From NCBI GenBank assembly GCA_020073185.1, contig JAIQFT010000070.1, forward strand, positions 1 through 33,092: a stretch of 33,092 nt of DNA. Reading direction: 5' to 3'. Below, in pieces: positions 17,427 through 28,542 of the stretch. The position numbers and the translations under genes were made by a program. This DNA is from Terriglobia bacterium (lineage in GTDB: Bacteria > Acidobacteriota > Terriglobia > Terriglobales > Acidobacteriaceae). Under the pieces are notes generated by a model. It was not told where the DNA came from. It saw only the letters and a program-made list of their open reading frames with translations, and ran no database searches. Each line of letters opens with the position of its first letter. The first letter of the stretch is position 1.

Positions 17427-18902
17427 ATGTGTCCCCGCCCCGAATCCGTCCCAGCACAGAATGCGGCGTCCGGCTCTCCGCAATTGCTGCGCGGCATGGG
17501 CCTGGGCGGCGCCATCGCCATCAACATGATCGACATGATCGGCGTTGGCCCGCTGATCACGCTGCCGCTGATCGTGGCGGCGATGGGCGGCCCGCAAGCC
17601 ATGCTGGGCTGGATCGTGGGCGCAATTCTCGCGCTGTGCGACGGCCTGGTTTGGGCGGAATTGGGCGCCGCGATGCCGCAGGCGGGTGGGTCGTACTATT
17701 TCTTGAAAGAGATCTATGGCGCAAACAAGCTGGGCCGGCTGGTTTCATTCCTGTTCATCTGGCAGTTGAGCTTCAGCGCGCCGCTTTCGATAGCGTCCGG
17801 TTGTATTGGGCTGGGGCAATACGCCGGTTACCTCTGGCCGAGCTTGCGCAGCAACCTTGCCCAGGGAAACTTCCATGTGCCGGTGCCGCTGATCGGCAGG
17901 ATCGAGGCCCACACGACGGTGTCGCCAGGCACGTTTGTCGCAATCTCTGCCGTGGTGTTGGCCGTGTTCCTGCTGTACCGCAACATCGCCACCATCAGCC
18001 GCCTGTCGAAGTTCCTCTGGGCCGGGGTCATTGTCACGATTGGCTGGATTATCTTCGCGGGGATCACCCACTTTAATGCCGCGCGCGCGTTCAGCTTCCC
18101 TCCGGGCGCATTTCATCTCTCGGGAGAATTCTTCACCGGCCTGGGCGCCGCCATGCTGATCGCGACGTACGATTATTGGGGCTACTACAACGTCTGTTTC
18201 TTGGGCGGTGAGGTCAAAGATCCGGCACGCAACATTCCGCGCACCATCCTGTGGTCGATCGCCGCCGTGGCTTTCATTTACATCCTGATGAACATCAGCG
18301 TGCTGGGCGTGATGCCGTGGCAAGAGCTGAAAGATACCGCCGGAACGGACACGCATTTCGTGATCTCGGTTTTCATGCAGCGGCTGTATGGACACTGGGC
18401 GGGAGTGTTGGTGACGCTGCTGATCATGTGGACGGCGTTCGGTTCGGTGTTTTCGCTGCTGCTGGGCTATTCCCGCGTGCCCTATGCCGCCGCCCTCGAC
18501 GGCAACTACTTCTCGGTGTTCGCGCGCGTACACCCGAGGCATCGTTTTCCCTATGTCTCGCTGCTAGCGCTGGGCGCGGTTGCGATCGCCTTCTGCTTTC
18601 TCAGCCTGGCCGATGTTATCGCCGCGCTGGTCGTCATCCGGATCCTGCTGCAATTTCTGTTGCAGCAGGTGGGAGTGATCGTGCTGCGGCGCCGCCGTCC
18701 CGATCTGGCTCGACCGTTCCGCATGTGGCTGTACCCGCTTCCGGTTTTGTTCGCCAGCCTGGGATTTATCTACATTCTTGTGGCCCGCTCTAACTTCATG
18801 CGCGAGATCCGCTATGCCGCCGTACTGCTGGTGCTTGGCATCGCGGTGTACTTGATACGCGCCGCCAGCCGCGGCGAGTGGCCGTTGCAGAAGAAGGCCT
18901 AG
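17427..18902 (+). CDS. APC superfamily amino acid permease
   Basis: This 491-residue inner-membrane transporter has about 12 hydrophobic segments. The first helix contains I-N-M-I-D-M-I-G-V-G-P-L-I-T, the unwound glycine-rich substrate site of the APC fold. The loop after TM2 reads E-L-G-A-A-M-P-Q-A-G-G-S-Y-Y-F-L, the classic APC family signature. It probably imports an amino acid or amine with protons; the substrate cannot be told from the sequence. The gene follows the lyase by 55 bases on the same strand and may be cotranscribed, which would fit uptake and breakdown of one compound. The ATG at 17427 has only a weak ribosome site. Confidence 0.88.
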   Translation: MCPRPESVPAQNAASGSPQLLRGMGLGGAIAINMIDMIGVGPLITLPLIVAAMGGPQAMLGWIVGAILALCDGLVWAELGAAMPQAGGSYYFLKEIYGANKLGRLVSFLFIWQLSFSAPLSIASGCIGLGQYAGYLWPSLRSNLAQGNFHVPVPLIGRIEAHTTVSPGTFVAISAVVLAVFLLYRNIATISRLSKFLWAGVIVTIGWIIFAGITHFNAARAFSFPPGAFHLSGEFFTGLGAAMLIATYDYWGYYNVCFLGGEVKDPARNIPRTILWSIAAVAFIYILMNISVLGVMPWQELKDTAGTDTHFVISVFMQRLYGHWAGVLVTLLIMWTAFGSVFSLLLGYSRVPYAAALDGNYFSVFARVHPRHRFPYVSLLALGAVAIAFCFLSLADVIAALVVIRILLQFLLQQVGVIVLRRRRPDLARPFRMWLYPLPVLFASLGFIYILVARSNFMREIRYAAVLLVLGIAVYLIRAASRGEWPLQKKA

Positions 18903-18962
18903 AGCAATTCCAGAGTTGCCGTGGCCAGAGTTAGGATTGGGTCGCGCGATACTCCTGATCCA

Positions 18963-19130
18963 ATGTACGCTCCGCGCGGAAAGGTCTCTGGAAACGTTTC
19001 TTCCTACCGCGCCAGATACTACGATCCCTCCATCGGCAGGTTCATCAGCGAGGATCTGATCGGGTGTGATGGCGCCATCAATTTCTACTGCGTCCAAAAC
19101 CTCCCAATCAATCTGCTCAGTAGGGCATGA
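18963..19130 (+). pseudogene. Remnant of an RHS-repeat-associated core domain
   Basis: The frame encodes Y-R-A-R-Y-Y-D-P-S-I-G-R-F-I-S-E-D followed by an I-N-F-Y...N-x-P-I-N tail. This is the end of the RHS-repeat-associated core found in RHS/YD-repeat toxins and wall proteins. Everything upstream (the YD repeats) and downstream (the variable toxin tip) is missing, and the frame ends at 19128-19130. Its last 14 bases overlap the end of the ferredoxin gene on the other strand. It is most likely a decayed fragment left by rearrangement; an expressed small protein is unlikely. Confidence 0.75.
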
Positions 19131-19491
19131 CGCCGACTTCTTTTTCAACCTCGGGGGTGTCCACCATGACGATGGCGTCCCAAGGACAGCCGTCGAGGAA
19201 ACAGCCGTCGGGGCCCTTGCTGGTGCACTTCTTGCAGCCGATGCAGAGCAGCGGATCCACCTGGATGCGGCCGAAGGGCGGATGATCTTCGTCGGGGACC
19301 CAGAACATGCAGTCTTCCACCGGACAATACTCGACGCAGGCAGGCGAGCCGGCGCATCCGGTGCAACATTCGGTGATCACCGCCAGCTCTTTGGGCTTCT
19401 TCTTGCGCGCGGTAGTGAGGCCCTTGGAACGCGGCTCGTGCTTGAGTTCGTCGGGGACCATGCCGGGGTTGGATTGCGGTTGCGTGGACAT
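19117..19491 (-). CDS. Ferredoxin with two [4Fe-4S]-type cysteine motifs
   Basis: This 124-residue soluble protein has an N-terminal basic/polar tail of about 40 residues and then two cysteine groups: C-C-T-G-C-A-G-S-P-A-C-V-E-Y-C-P and C-I-G-C-K-K-C-x8-C-x3-C-P. The spacing is wider than in classical 2[4Fe-4S] ferredoxins, with insertions around both groups and an extra Cys in the first. It is likely a low-potential electron carrier in the cytoplasm. The ATP-dependent activase/reductase system encoded further right needs such a donor, but other genes lie between, so the link is only suggested. ATG 19491 has a weak ribosome site. Confidence 0.85.
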   Translation of the reverse strand: MSTQPQSNPGMVPDELKHEPRSKGLTTARKKKPKELAVITECCTGCAGSPACVEYCPVEDCMFWVPDEDHPPFGRIQVDPLLCIGCKKCTSKGPDGCFLDGCPWDAIVMVDTPEVEKEVGVMPY

Positions 19492-19495
19492 TGTC

Positions 19496-19532
19496 TTAGT
19501 TTCTCAGTCTGTCAGTCGATCAGTCGGCCGCT
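19496..19532 (+). repeat. Octad repeat block (TCAGTCNN units), single arm
   Basis: Three to four phased 8-bp units of the form TCAGTC plus two variable bases stand immediately upstream of the ferredoxin gene (minus strand). They belong to the same family as the blocks at 25556-25743 and 27740-27830, but the complementary arm is not present here. Confidence 0.75.
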
Positions 19533-19564
19533 TTTGGTAAAACGCGGTGCGAATTAAGGAAAAG

Positions 19565-19660
19565 CAGGTCCCTCGACTCGGGCGCGCCAACCCGCCGCGC
19601 AAAACCGCCGCGGCTGGTTGATTGGCGCGTCCTCGCTCGGGATGACACCACCTAAAGAAT
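19565..19660. repeat. Intergenic palindromic sequence with 8-bp arms
   Basis: CGCGCCAA (19584-19591) and TTGGCGCG (19623-19630) are perfect inverted arms around a GC-rich centre. They are flanked by GGTCCCTCGACTCGGG on one side and CTCGCTCGGGATGAC on the other. This looks like a dispersed intergenic repeat; a genome-wide count would settle it. Confidence 0.5.
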
Positions 19661-19697
19661 ACTGGTGGGCCCATACAAACCGTGCTGGCGCTCCAAA

Positions 19698-19982
19698 TTA
19701 TCCGGCGGCGATGTGCTCGCTGAGGGCGTTTTCGACGTCCTCAGAGGTGAGCTTTTCGCCGTCGTTGAGGCGCCGCAGGATGGAATCCACGATGTCCTTG
19801 GCCTCGTCCTTACGATAGTTCTTGATGAAGCCGTCGTAGAAATGCTCGCCGGAGAGGGCACGGTTGATCTCCCACTCCTTGTTGTTCTCGTTGAGCTCGG
19901 TGTAATAGACGACGCGGTATTTGCCGGTGTAAGCGGCTTCGCGGTAGATCTCGAACATCACCTTGTCGGATTCCATCGCCAT
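19698..19982 (-). CDS. Conserved-looking 94-residue hypothetical protein
   Basis: I do not recognise this small, charged protein. It has no signal peptide, no membrane segment and no cysteine. The N-terminal half looks beta-rich (Y-R-V-V-Y-Y-T-E-L-N-E). The C-terminal half looks helical and ends with L-T-S-E-D-V-E-N-A-L. The coding frame is supported by GGTGAGGA before the ATG and by an extended -10 box (TGTTACAAT, minus strand, 20008-20016) 25 bases upstream. A second ATG two codons later is equally possible. Confidence 0.75.
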   Translation of the reverse strand: MAMESDKVMFEIYREAAYTGKYRVVYYTELNENNKEWEINRALSGEHFYDGFIKNYRKDEAKDIVDSILRRLNDGEKLTSEDVENALSEHIAAG

Positions 19983-20007
19983 CCGGTCAGATCCTCACCT
20001 GGGTTTT

Positions 20008-20016
20008 ATTGTAACA
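20008..20016 (-). promoter_or_regulatory. Extended -10 promoter box for the 94-residue gene
   Basis: Read on the minus strand the sequence is TGTTACAAT, a TGn-TACAAT extended -10. It sits 25 bases before the ATG at 19982, giving a leader of about 20 bases that holds the GGTGAGGA ribosome site. No clear -35 box is visible. Confidence 0.5.
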
Positions 20017-20069
20017 AAGCGAGGGGAAGGGTCGAACTCGTCGTTGGTCCGGGATCTTGGCGTGAACGT

Positions 20070-20117
20070 TCAGGAGTCGGGAGTCAGCGGCTGACTCCCG
20101 ACTGCTGGCTCCTGACT
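20070..20117. repeat. Heptad-unit hairpin
   Basis: GTCGGGAGTCAG (20076-20087) and CTGACTCCCGAC (20091-20102) form a perfect 12-bp stem with a CGG loop, and TCAGGA/TCCTGA add an outer stem. The sequence can be read in phased 7-bp units (CAGGAGT, CGGGAGT and related). It lies at the end of the VOC gene and upstream of the 94-residue gene, and could act as an mRNA end. Confidence 0.75.
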
Positions 20118-20586
20118 ACTTCATTTGCGCCATGCGGCGCTGCATTTCTTCGGGCGAGACATCTTCGACGTGAGTGGCAATGGTCCACTGGTGGCCGAAG
20201 GGATCGTAGATGGTGGCGTTGCGGTCGCCATAGAACTTGTCCTGAAGATCCTGCTTCACCTTGGCGCTTTTGGCGACGGCTTTGTGGAAGACGGAGTCCA
20301 CGTCCTCGACGTAGATCATGATGGCGGACGCGGTGCCGCCGATGGTCTCCGGGCTAACGGCGTTCATCTCGGGGAATTCGTCGGCGAGCATGACGTGAGA
20401 GTCACCGAATTTGATTTCGGCGTGGCCGATTTTTCCGTCGGGCATCGGGAAACGCAATACCTCGACGGCGCCGAGAACGTTCTTGTACCAGTCGAGGGCC
20501 TTGGCGGCGTTGCGGACGATCAGGTAAGGCGTAGCGGTGTGGTAGCCGGCGGGAATGTAATGAGTTTTGGTGGATGTGTTAGCCAT
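20116..20586 (-). CDS. VOC (glyoxalase/bleomycin-resistance) superfamily protein, PhnB-like
   Basis: This 156-residue protein starts at ATG 20586 behind a strong GGGAGGAGG site; the frame is open further upstream but without support. It shows the beta-alpha-beta-beta-beta halves of the VOC fold. P-Y-L-I-V-R-N-A-A-K-A-L-D-W-Y and H-A-E-I-K-F-G-D-S form the first half. M-I-Y-V-E-D-V-D and N-A-T-I-Y-D-P-F-G-H-Q-W form the second. The PhnB-like/YdcE-like branch is mostly of unknown substrate; metal ligands such as the His in G-H-A-E and the His in G-H-Q-W are plausible. It is divergent from the secreted protein gene that starts at 20674. Confidence 0.88.
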   Translation of the reverse strand: MANTSTKTHYIPAGYHTATPYLIVRNAAKALDWYKNVLGAVEVLRFPMPDGKIGHAEIKFGDSHVMLADEFPEMNAVSPETIGGTASAIMIYVEDVDSVFHKAVAKSAKVKQDLQDKFYGDRNATIYDPFGHQWTIATHVEDVSPEEMQRRMAQMK

Positions 20587-20673
20587 AATCCTCCTCCCAC
20601 AATGGAAGTAGATTTTATCAGAGCACGCCCAGCCGTAATATTGCTGTTGCCCGCCAGGGCGATCGGAGGCAGA

Positions 20674-21774
20674 ATGCGGCGTCCCGCTATGAACCTTCAT
20701 CGGCGACTTGTCCTATTGCTCTGTACCACGCTGCTGGCGTTGCCCACGCTGTGGGCGCAAGCACCAGCCCAGCTTGGGGAAGAAGAGATCCTGTTGCGCA
20801 TGCAGCGCGTCCGCCGGGATGAGAATGTGTGCGTGCTGGTGAAGCGAAGCGGCGAGTATGAGCTGGAAAAAATCTATCCGGCGAAATCCGAGGTCTATGC
20901 CGGGAAGCTGCCTGCTACCAGCATTTCCGAATTGGAGCGGTCGCTGAATAGCGACGATCTACGGCGGCTGTCGCAACAGCAGATCAGCGCACCCCCGGCC
21001 ACCGAGAGCCTGGACCAATTATTGGTTGCCATACGACGACAGGAGGGATGGCAGAAGCTGAGCTTCACCACTCCTCAGAGCCGGAAGCCGTTCGCGAATA
21101 TTCTGGATCCGCTGACAAAGTGGTTTGACATGGTGGCAAGAGAGCGGCCGGGGGCGTCCAGCGTAAAGGGCGAGCCTACTCATTGTGAATCGCGGGGCGA
21201 ACGCACGGTGGCCCCCGCCATTCGCGGGGCAGTCGATTCGTCGAGCCAAGTGCGGACGTCGTCCAGCAGCGGCGTGGTGGCGCCGTTTGTCATGCGGATC
21301 TCGCTGGAACACGTTGCAAATGGCTACGTGACCCGCACCTGCGCTACCGTGTATCCCGACCTCCACTACCACCTGGAACGCGGCGAGCAGAAACCTTCCT
21401 TCCAGGCGAAGCCGCGGGTTTTCGAAAGCTCGGTCACGGCGGAACAACTGAACGAGCTGCGGCGGTTGCTCGACACGCCGGAACTGAAGGCCATGGAGCA
21501 CACCAACCTGCCCAACGGCATGGCGGTGCGGGAAGCCGATTTCACGGTGCTGTCGATCGCGCGCGGGGAAGGCATCCAGAACCTTGCCTTTTCGAGCTAT
21601 TTCGGGATCCAGAATGACCGGCGAGACACGACACGAAACGCGGCGAATTCGCGTTACAGCACCGATGAGGACGTGAAGGCGATCAAACCGGTCCGCAAGT
21701 GGGTCAAAGATGCGATCGAAAGCCGCAAGGCGTCTGAAATCAAGAACGCCGTCGCGACCGATTGCGTTCCATAA
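20674..21774 (+). CDS. Secreted hypothetical protein
   Basis: I do not recognise a named family. The protein (366 residues from ATG 20674) starts with a clear Sec signal: positive start, then L-V-L-L-L-C-T-T-L-L-A-L-P, with a likely cut after L-W-A-Q-A. The mature part is charged, has few cysteines and no membrane segment, and contains two similar-looking halves around S-I-S-E-L-E-R and T-A-E-Q-L-N-E-L. Both have the sense of 'lower the value if the residue set is small' helical elements seen in acidobacterial periplasmic proteins, but this is not a functional clue. GGAGG lies at 20665-20669. An alternative ATG at 20689 would also keep the signal. Function unknown. Confidence 0.75.
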   Translation: MRRPAMNLHRRLVLLLCTTLLALPTLWAQAPAQLGEEEILLRMQRVRRDENVCVLVKRSGEYELEKIYPAKSEVYAGKLPATSISELERSLNSDDLRRLSQQQISAPPATESLDQLLVAIRRQEGWQKLSFTTPQSRKPFANILDPLTKWFDMVARERPGASSVKGEPTHCESRGERTVAPAIRGAVDSSSQVRTSSSSGVVAPFVMRISLEHVANGYVTRTCATVYPDLHYHLERGEQKPSFQAKPRVFESSVTAEQLNELRRLLDTPELKAMEHTNLPNGMAVREADFTVLSIARGEGIQNLAFSSYFGIQNDRRDTTRNAANSRYSTDEDVKAIKPVRKWVKDAIESRKASEIKNAVATDCVP

Positions 21775-21796
21775 GCAGTTCCGGCGCGCACAAAAA

Positions 21797-21818
21797 CCCC
21801 TTCGGCCGGACGGAGGGG
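21797..21818. terminator. Stem-loop after the secreted hypothetical
   Basis: CCCCTTCG and CGGAGGGG pair with one mismatch around a short loop, 22 bases after the stop at 21774 and between two convergent genes. There is no T-run, so intrinsic termination is uncertain. Confidence 0.4.
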
Positions 21819-21829
21819 AGAAACGCTTT

Positions 21830-21875
21830 CCCGGCACTGACGTGCCGGGCTCTGAAATGTCGTCCCTGCGGGACT
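21830..21875. repeat. Dispersed double-hairpin repeat, copy 1
   Basis: CCCGGCACTGACGTGCCGGG (21830-21849) is a perfect hairpin, followed by CGTCCCTGCGGGACT (21861-21875), a second short hairpin. The same two modules recur at 30091-30192, which marks this as a dispersed intergenic repeat. Confidence 0.75.
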
Positions 21876-21927
21876 CGGCACCCCGCGCCTCAGTATCGGC
21901 CAAAACGCAACCTGCCGATAAAAGTTC

Positions 21928-25524
<3,597 letters not shown>

Positions 25525-25555
25525 TTGTCCTCGTCAGTGTTTCGTGCGACGGTTA

Positions 25556-25743
25556 TCGGTCTATCAGTCCGTCAGTCGATCAGTCCGTCAGTCGCCCAAG
25601 AGCTGACGGACTGAAAGACTGACAGACTGACCGACTACTAATGCGACATTTGGTCTCTCGCTCTGTCGGTCTATCAGTCGATCAGTCGCTTAGCGCTGAG
25701 CTGGCGGGCTGAAAGACTGACAGACTGACCGACTACTAATGCG
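25556..25743. repeat. Tandem pair of octad-unit hairpins inside the activase operon
   Basis: Each copy has a left arm of phased 8-bp TCAGTCNN units, a short loop and a right arm of complementary TGANNGAC units. Copy 1 has five left and four right units (25556 to about 25640). Copy 2 starts at about 25657. A 35-bp segment is identical in both (25611-25645 and 25709-25743), offset by 98 bp. The right end of copy 2 includes the stop codon of the partner gene (25736-25738). The block fills nearly the whole gap between the two genes of the activase system. Confidence 0.9.
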
Positions 25744-27511
25744 CTTCCTGGTGGTACGGAACGCTCGCGCCCATCTTCTCGGCGACGTGGACAGCAAAGT
25801 TCGGCGCCGTGCCGATCACGCCCTTGTACTTGGGCACCTTGTAGAGCGCAGTCGACATCTCCGGATGCGCGTCCACGTAGGTGCGGAGTTCGTCGGCCGA
25901 CTTGCCCAGTTTTTCCAGCACTTCTTTGAATTCCAGCTTGGCCTTGGCTTTGGCCTCTCCGAGGGCCATCTGAACGCGGCTGTGGGCGTTGATCTCGCCT
26001 TCGCCGGAGGTTTCGATGGGCAGGAAGATCATGTCCTTGTAGTGGGCGACGACCGCGGACTGCGCGCCGTCGGACTGGGTGGAGGGCATGCAGCCGAAAG
26101 GCTTGAGCGAGAGCACCATGTGGCAGAGCTCTTTATTGGAGTAGTAAATGTTCTTGGCCACTTCGAGGTGGCCTTCACCGCCCCCGGCGCGCGAGTTGTA
26201 GTAAGGGTGGCCGAGGCGCTGGAGCTCGTACTGGTTGACCAGCCGGTGGGCGGTGCCGCCGAGGGCGTCGATGATCTTGTGGTACTCGCGGGAGAAGATG
26301 ACCTCCGCCACTTTCAGCTTGGCGAGCTTGTTGCGGTAATTCATCTCGATCTTGGCGTGCTTGTCGAGACGCCACGCCGGAGGCATGACCGCGCCGTCTT
26401 CCAAGCCCTTCGTGTCGCGAATCTTCTGCACCACCTGGTGGATCATGTACATGATCCAGGTGCCGACGGGCTCGACGATAATCTGCGCGCCCTCGCGCAC
26501 CAGGAATGGGAACATGTTGAAGTTGCCGTCACCCTCGGTGGTCTGGGCCCAGAATTCGCCGGTAATCTTGACGATCGGCTTCACCTTGAGGCGATCCACC
26601 TTGATCGAGTTGAAGCGGTCGCGGACGTGGTTGAGGGCGCTGACGTAGTCGTCGCTGTAAAGCTGATTGAGGAATTTGCCGACGTACTCGACCGTGCCCT
26701 TCATGGGGATGTTCTGGCCGAGCTTGCCGAGCGCGCCTTCGATGGACCATGGCGACTTCTTCTTTAAGACCTCGTGCATGTAGTCGATGCACTCGTCGAG
26801 GACGGCGTCGGTTTCGCCGGCATTGGCCTCAAAGGGACGAATCTGGTGCGCGACTTCGTTGATGACGTCGCCCATGTTCATGGCATTAAGGAGGTTGAGA
26901 AAGAAGTCGAGGTTCATGGCGAGGCCGGCTTCGGCTTCGCTCTGATTGAGGCCGCCGGACTGCTGGAAGAGCATGACGCGGAAGCCGTCGAAACCAGCAT
27001 TGCGCAGGGCGAGGCGGTACTCGGCCTCGTACATGCCGAAGCGGCACGGCCCACAGGCGCCGGCGGTGAGGAAGATGTAGTGGTTGAGCAGGTCTTCGCG
27101 CTTGACGCCGGATTCCTCCAGCTTCTGCAGGTACTGGACCAGGTTGCCGACGGTGAAGTAGGTCGGGTTGCACTGGCCGTTGTTGCCGTACTCCTTGCCG
27201 AGCTGAAAGGCCTTGACGTCAGGAACGGGCACAACCTCGCAGCGGTAGCCCAGTCCCTCAAGCGCGCCGTGGATGAGCTTCTCGTGTTTCCAAGTCAGGC
27301 CGCCGAAAAGCAGGGTGGTCTTGGGACGCTCTTCCTTGGTGAAGCCGCGCTCGATGGGCTTGTGGAAGTGGTGCACCTGCTTGTGGACCACGCCGGCCTC
27401 TTTTTCGAGGCGGGCGCGCTCCTCGGCAACGCGCTCGCGGATCATGTCTTCGAGCGATGAGATCTGCACCAAGCCTTGACCGCTGGTAGGAATCTGCGTT
27501 GATGTGCTCAT
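25736..27511 (-). CDS. 2-hydroxyacyl-CoA dehydratase/COG3581-like partner of the activase
   Basis: This 591-residue cytoplasmic protein starts at ATG 27511 after GGTGAGG; the frame is open to 27589 but unsupported there. It belongs to the uncharacterised group related to the BcrB/HgdA-type components. Likely cluster cysteines are Cys114 (Q-C-N-P-T), Cys153 and Cys156 (A-C-G-P-C-R-F-G) and Cys474 (F-G-C-M-P-S-T-Q-S-D-G); Cys91 and Cys463 are further candidates. The pattern resembles that of the DUF2229 domain in the neighbouring protein, so the two may form the heterodimeric reductase while the double ASKHA part delivers electrons. It is transcribed first, 211 bases before the activase gene. 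Not an ordinary dehydratase subunit, and no substrate can be assigned. Confidence 0.85.
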   Translation of the reverse strand: MSTSTQIPTSGQGLVQISSLEDMIRERVAEERARLEKEAGVVHKQVHHFHKPIERGFTKEERPKTTLLFGGLTWKHEKLIHGALEGLGYRCEVVPVPDVKAFQLGKEYGNNGQCNPTYFTVGNLVQYLQKLEESGVKREDLLNHYIFLTAGACGPCRFGMYEAEYRLALRNAGFDGFRVMLFQQSGGLNQSEAEAGLAMNLDFFLNLLNAMNMGDVINEVAHQIRPFEANAGETDAVLDECIDYMHEVLKKKSPWSIEGALGKLGQNIPMKGTVEYVGKFLNQLYSDDYVSALNHVRDRFNSIKVDRLKVKPIVKITGEFWAQTTEGDGNFNMFPFLVREGAQIIVEPVGTWIMYMIHQVVQKIRDTKGLEDGAVMPPAWRLDKHAKIEMNYRNKLAKLKVAEVIFSREYHKIIDALGGTAHRLVNQYELQRLGHPYYNSRAGGGEGHLEVAKNIYYSNKELCHMVLSLKPFGCMPSTQSDGAQSAVVAHYKDMIFLPIETSGEGEINAHSRVQMALGEAKAKAKLEFKEVLEKLGKSADELRTYVDAHPEMSTALYKVPKYKGVIGTAPNFAVHVAEKMGASVPYHQEAH

Positions 27512-27531
27512 TTCCTCACCTTTTCCCCAAC

Positions 27532-27739
27532 CGGGTAGTGCCGGAATTGCTGGTTGCCATCCTCGGGGCAACACTGCGGCGAGAACCATTCTGCGGGTCA
27601 GAATTGGGAACGAAGAATGGAATTTGTCGAACGGGGGAAAATCGCGGTCAAGCGGCGGAGTTGGGTGGCGAGCGGAGCGGCGCCTTCGGCTTTTCAGTAA
27701 GTTACGGACGAAATTGTGACATAACGCACATTTGGGTGA
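27532..27739. other. Intergenic DNA without recognised gene
   Basis: This is the left part of the 374-base gap between the divergent partner gene and ssb. I see no convincing open frame, RNA gene or strong promoter here; the promoter of the minus-strand gene must lie in it but is not obvious. The remaining part of the gap holds an octad repeat and the ssb promoter. Confidence 0.5.
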
Positions 27740-27830
27740 TTAGTCTGTCAGTCTGTCGGTCGGTCAGTCGCTGACTGGTAAATGCGCAACTGGCGAACTG
27801 AAAGACTGAGAAACTGGCCGACTGAAAGAC
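27740..27830. repeat. Octad-unit hairpin upstream of ssb
   Basis: Four phased 8-bp left units of the TCAGTCNN type (from 27740) and five right units of the TGAAAGAC type (to 27830) enclose a centre of about 20 bases. It is the third member of the family seen at 19496-19532 and 25556-25743, but with different variable bases. Confidence 0.85.
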
Positions 27831-27839
27831 CCTCCCTTC

Positions 27840-27848
27840 TGCTACACT
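27840..27848 (+). promoter_or_regulatory. Extended -10 promoter box of ssb
   Basis: TGCTACACT is an extended -10 (TGn-TACACT), 37 bases before the ATG of ssb and directly after the octad hairpin. A good -35 box is not seen. Similar TGCTAnanT boxes precede cyaY and the protease gene. Confidence 0.5.
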
Positions 27849-27885
27849 GGCCGCCTCTCACACGGCACTTATGAGGAGCTTTTTT

Positions 27886-28350
27886 ATGCCAAAGAGCGTC
27901 AATAAGGTCATCTTGATTGGACACCTCGGCAAAGACCCCGAGGTCAAGTACACGCCGAGCGGCACGCCGGTGGCCAAGTTCAGCCTGGCGACCAACGAGC
28001 GGTACAAGGATAAAGACGGCAATTGGCAGGACCGCACCGAGTGGCACAACATCGTGGCGTGGCAGCGCACGGCGGAGGTTGTCGGCGAGTATTGCAAGAA
28101 AGGCAGCCAGGTGTACATCGAGGGCCGGTTGCGCACGGATTCCTGGGACGACAAGGAAACCGGACAGAAAAAATATCGTACCGAGATCGTGGTCAACGAC
28201 CTGGTGCTGCTGGGCGGACGCGGCGGCGGCGAGGGCGGCGAGGGCGGAGGACGACCGCGGGGAGCGGCAGCGTCGAATATGGATCAGCGGACACCCGAAC
28301 CCGACGCGGCGGCGGGCACGCAGATTACGGATGCGGATATACCATTTTAG
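27886..28350 (+). CDS. ssb: Single-stranded DNA-binding protein
   Basis: This 154-residue protein binds single-stranded DNA as a tetramer during replication, repair and recombination. The OB fold begins with S-V-N-K-V-I-L-I-G-H-L-G-K-D-P-E and includes F-S-L-A-T-N-E-R and T-E-W-H-N-I-V-A-W. A Gly-rich linker follows (about residues 112-125), and the protein ends in the acidic tip D-A-D-I-P-F that recruits partner proteins. ATG 27886 is chosen over the in-frame ATG at 27871 because AGGAG at 27873-27877 is 8 bases ahead of it. Length is normal for the family. Confidence 0.96.
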   Translation: MPKSVNKVILIGHLGKDPEVKYTPSGTPVAKFSLATNERYKDKDGNWQDRTEWHNIVAWQRTAEVVGEYCKKGSQVYIEGRLRTDSWDDKETGQKKYRTEIVVNDLVLLGGRGGGEGGEGGGRPRGAAASNMDQRTPEPDAAAGTQITDADIPF

Positions 28351-28361
28351 AAGGCAGCCGC

Positions 28362-28389
28362 TGGCCATTGGCGATTGGCCGTTGGCTGA
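28362..28389 (+). repeat. Heptad repeat block (TGGCCAT-like units)
   Basis: Four phased 7-bp units beginning TGGC stand 11 bases after the ssb stop codon. They differ from one another at two or three positions. One of several unrelated-unit heptad blocks in the window. Confidence 0.75.
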
Positions 28390-28443
28390 GTAGGGGTGTC
28401 GCAGCCTTGGTGCGCGCGCCAGACCCACTTGTGAGGTGCTCTG

Positions 28444-28542
28444 AGCACGGTTCGCACCCGCAAGACGGGCTACAAGTGGGTGGAGCGGTTCAGCGACGAG
28501 GGGCGGGAGGCACTTTGCTCAATAATGATTTGTCACTTTGAA
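28444..28542 (+). pseudogene. Remnant of an IS481-like transposase helix-turn-helix
   Basis: The frame reads T-R-K-T-G-Y-K-W-V-E-R-F-S-D-E-G-R-E-A-L, which matches the N-terminal helix-turn-helix of IS481-type transposases. A stop lies a few codons upstream and another shortly after, so only a fragment is left. The rest of the element is not visible in the flanks. Confidence 0.65.

Noticed and set aside
25556-25743. CRISPR-like appearance of regular short repeats
   Set aside because: Units are 8 bp, degenerate and without spacers, and no cas gene is present.
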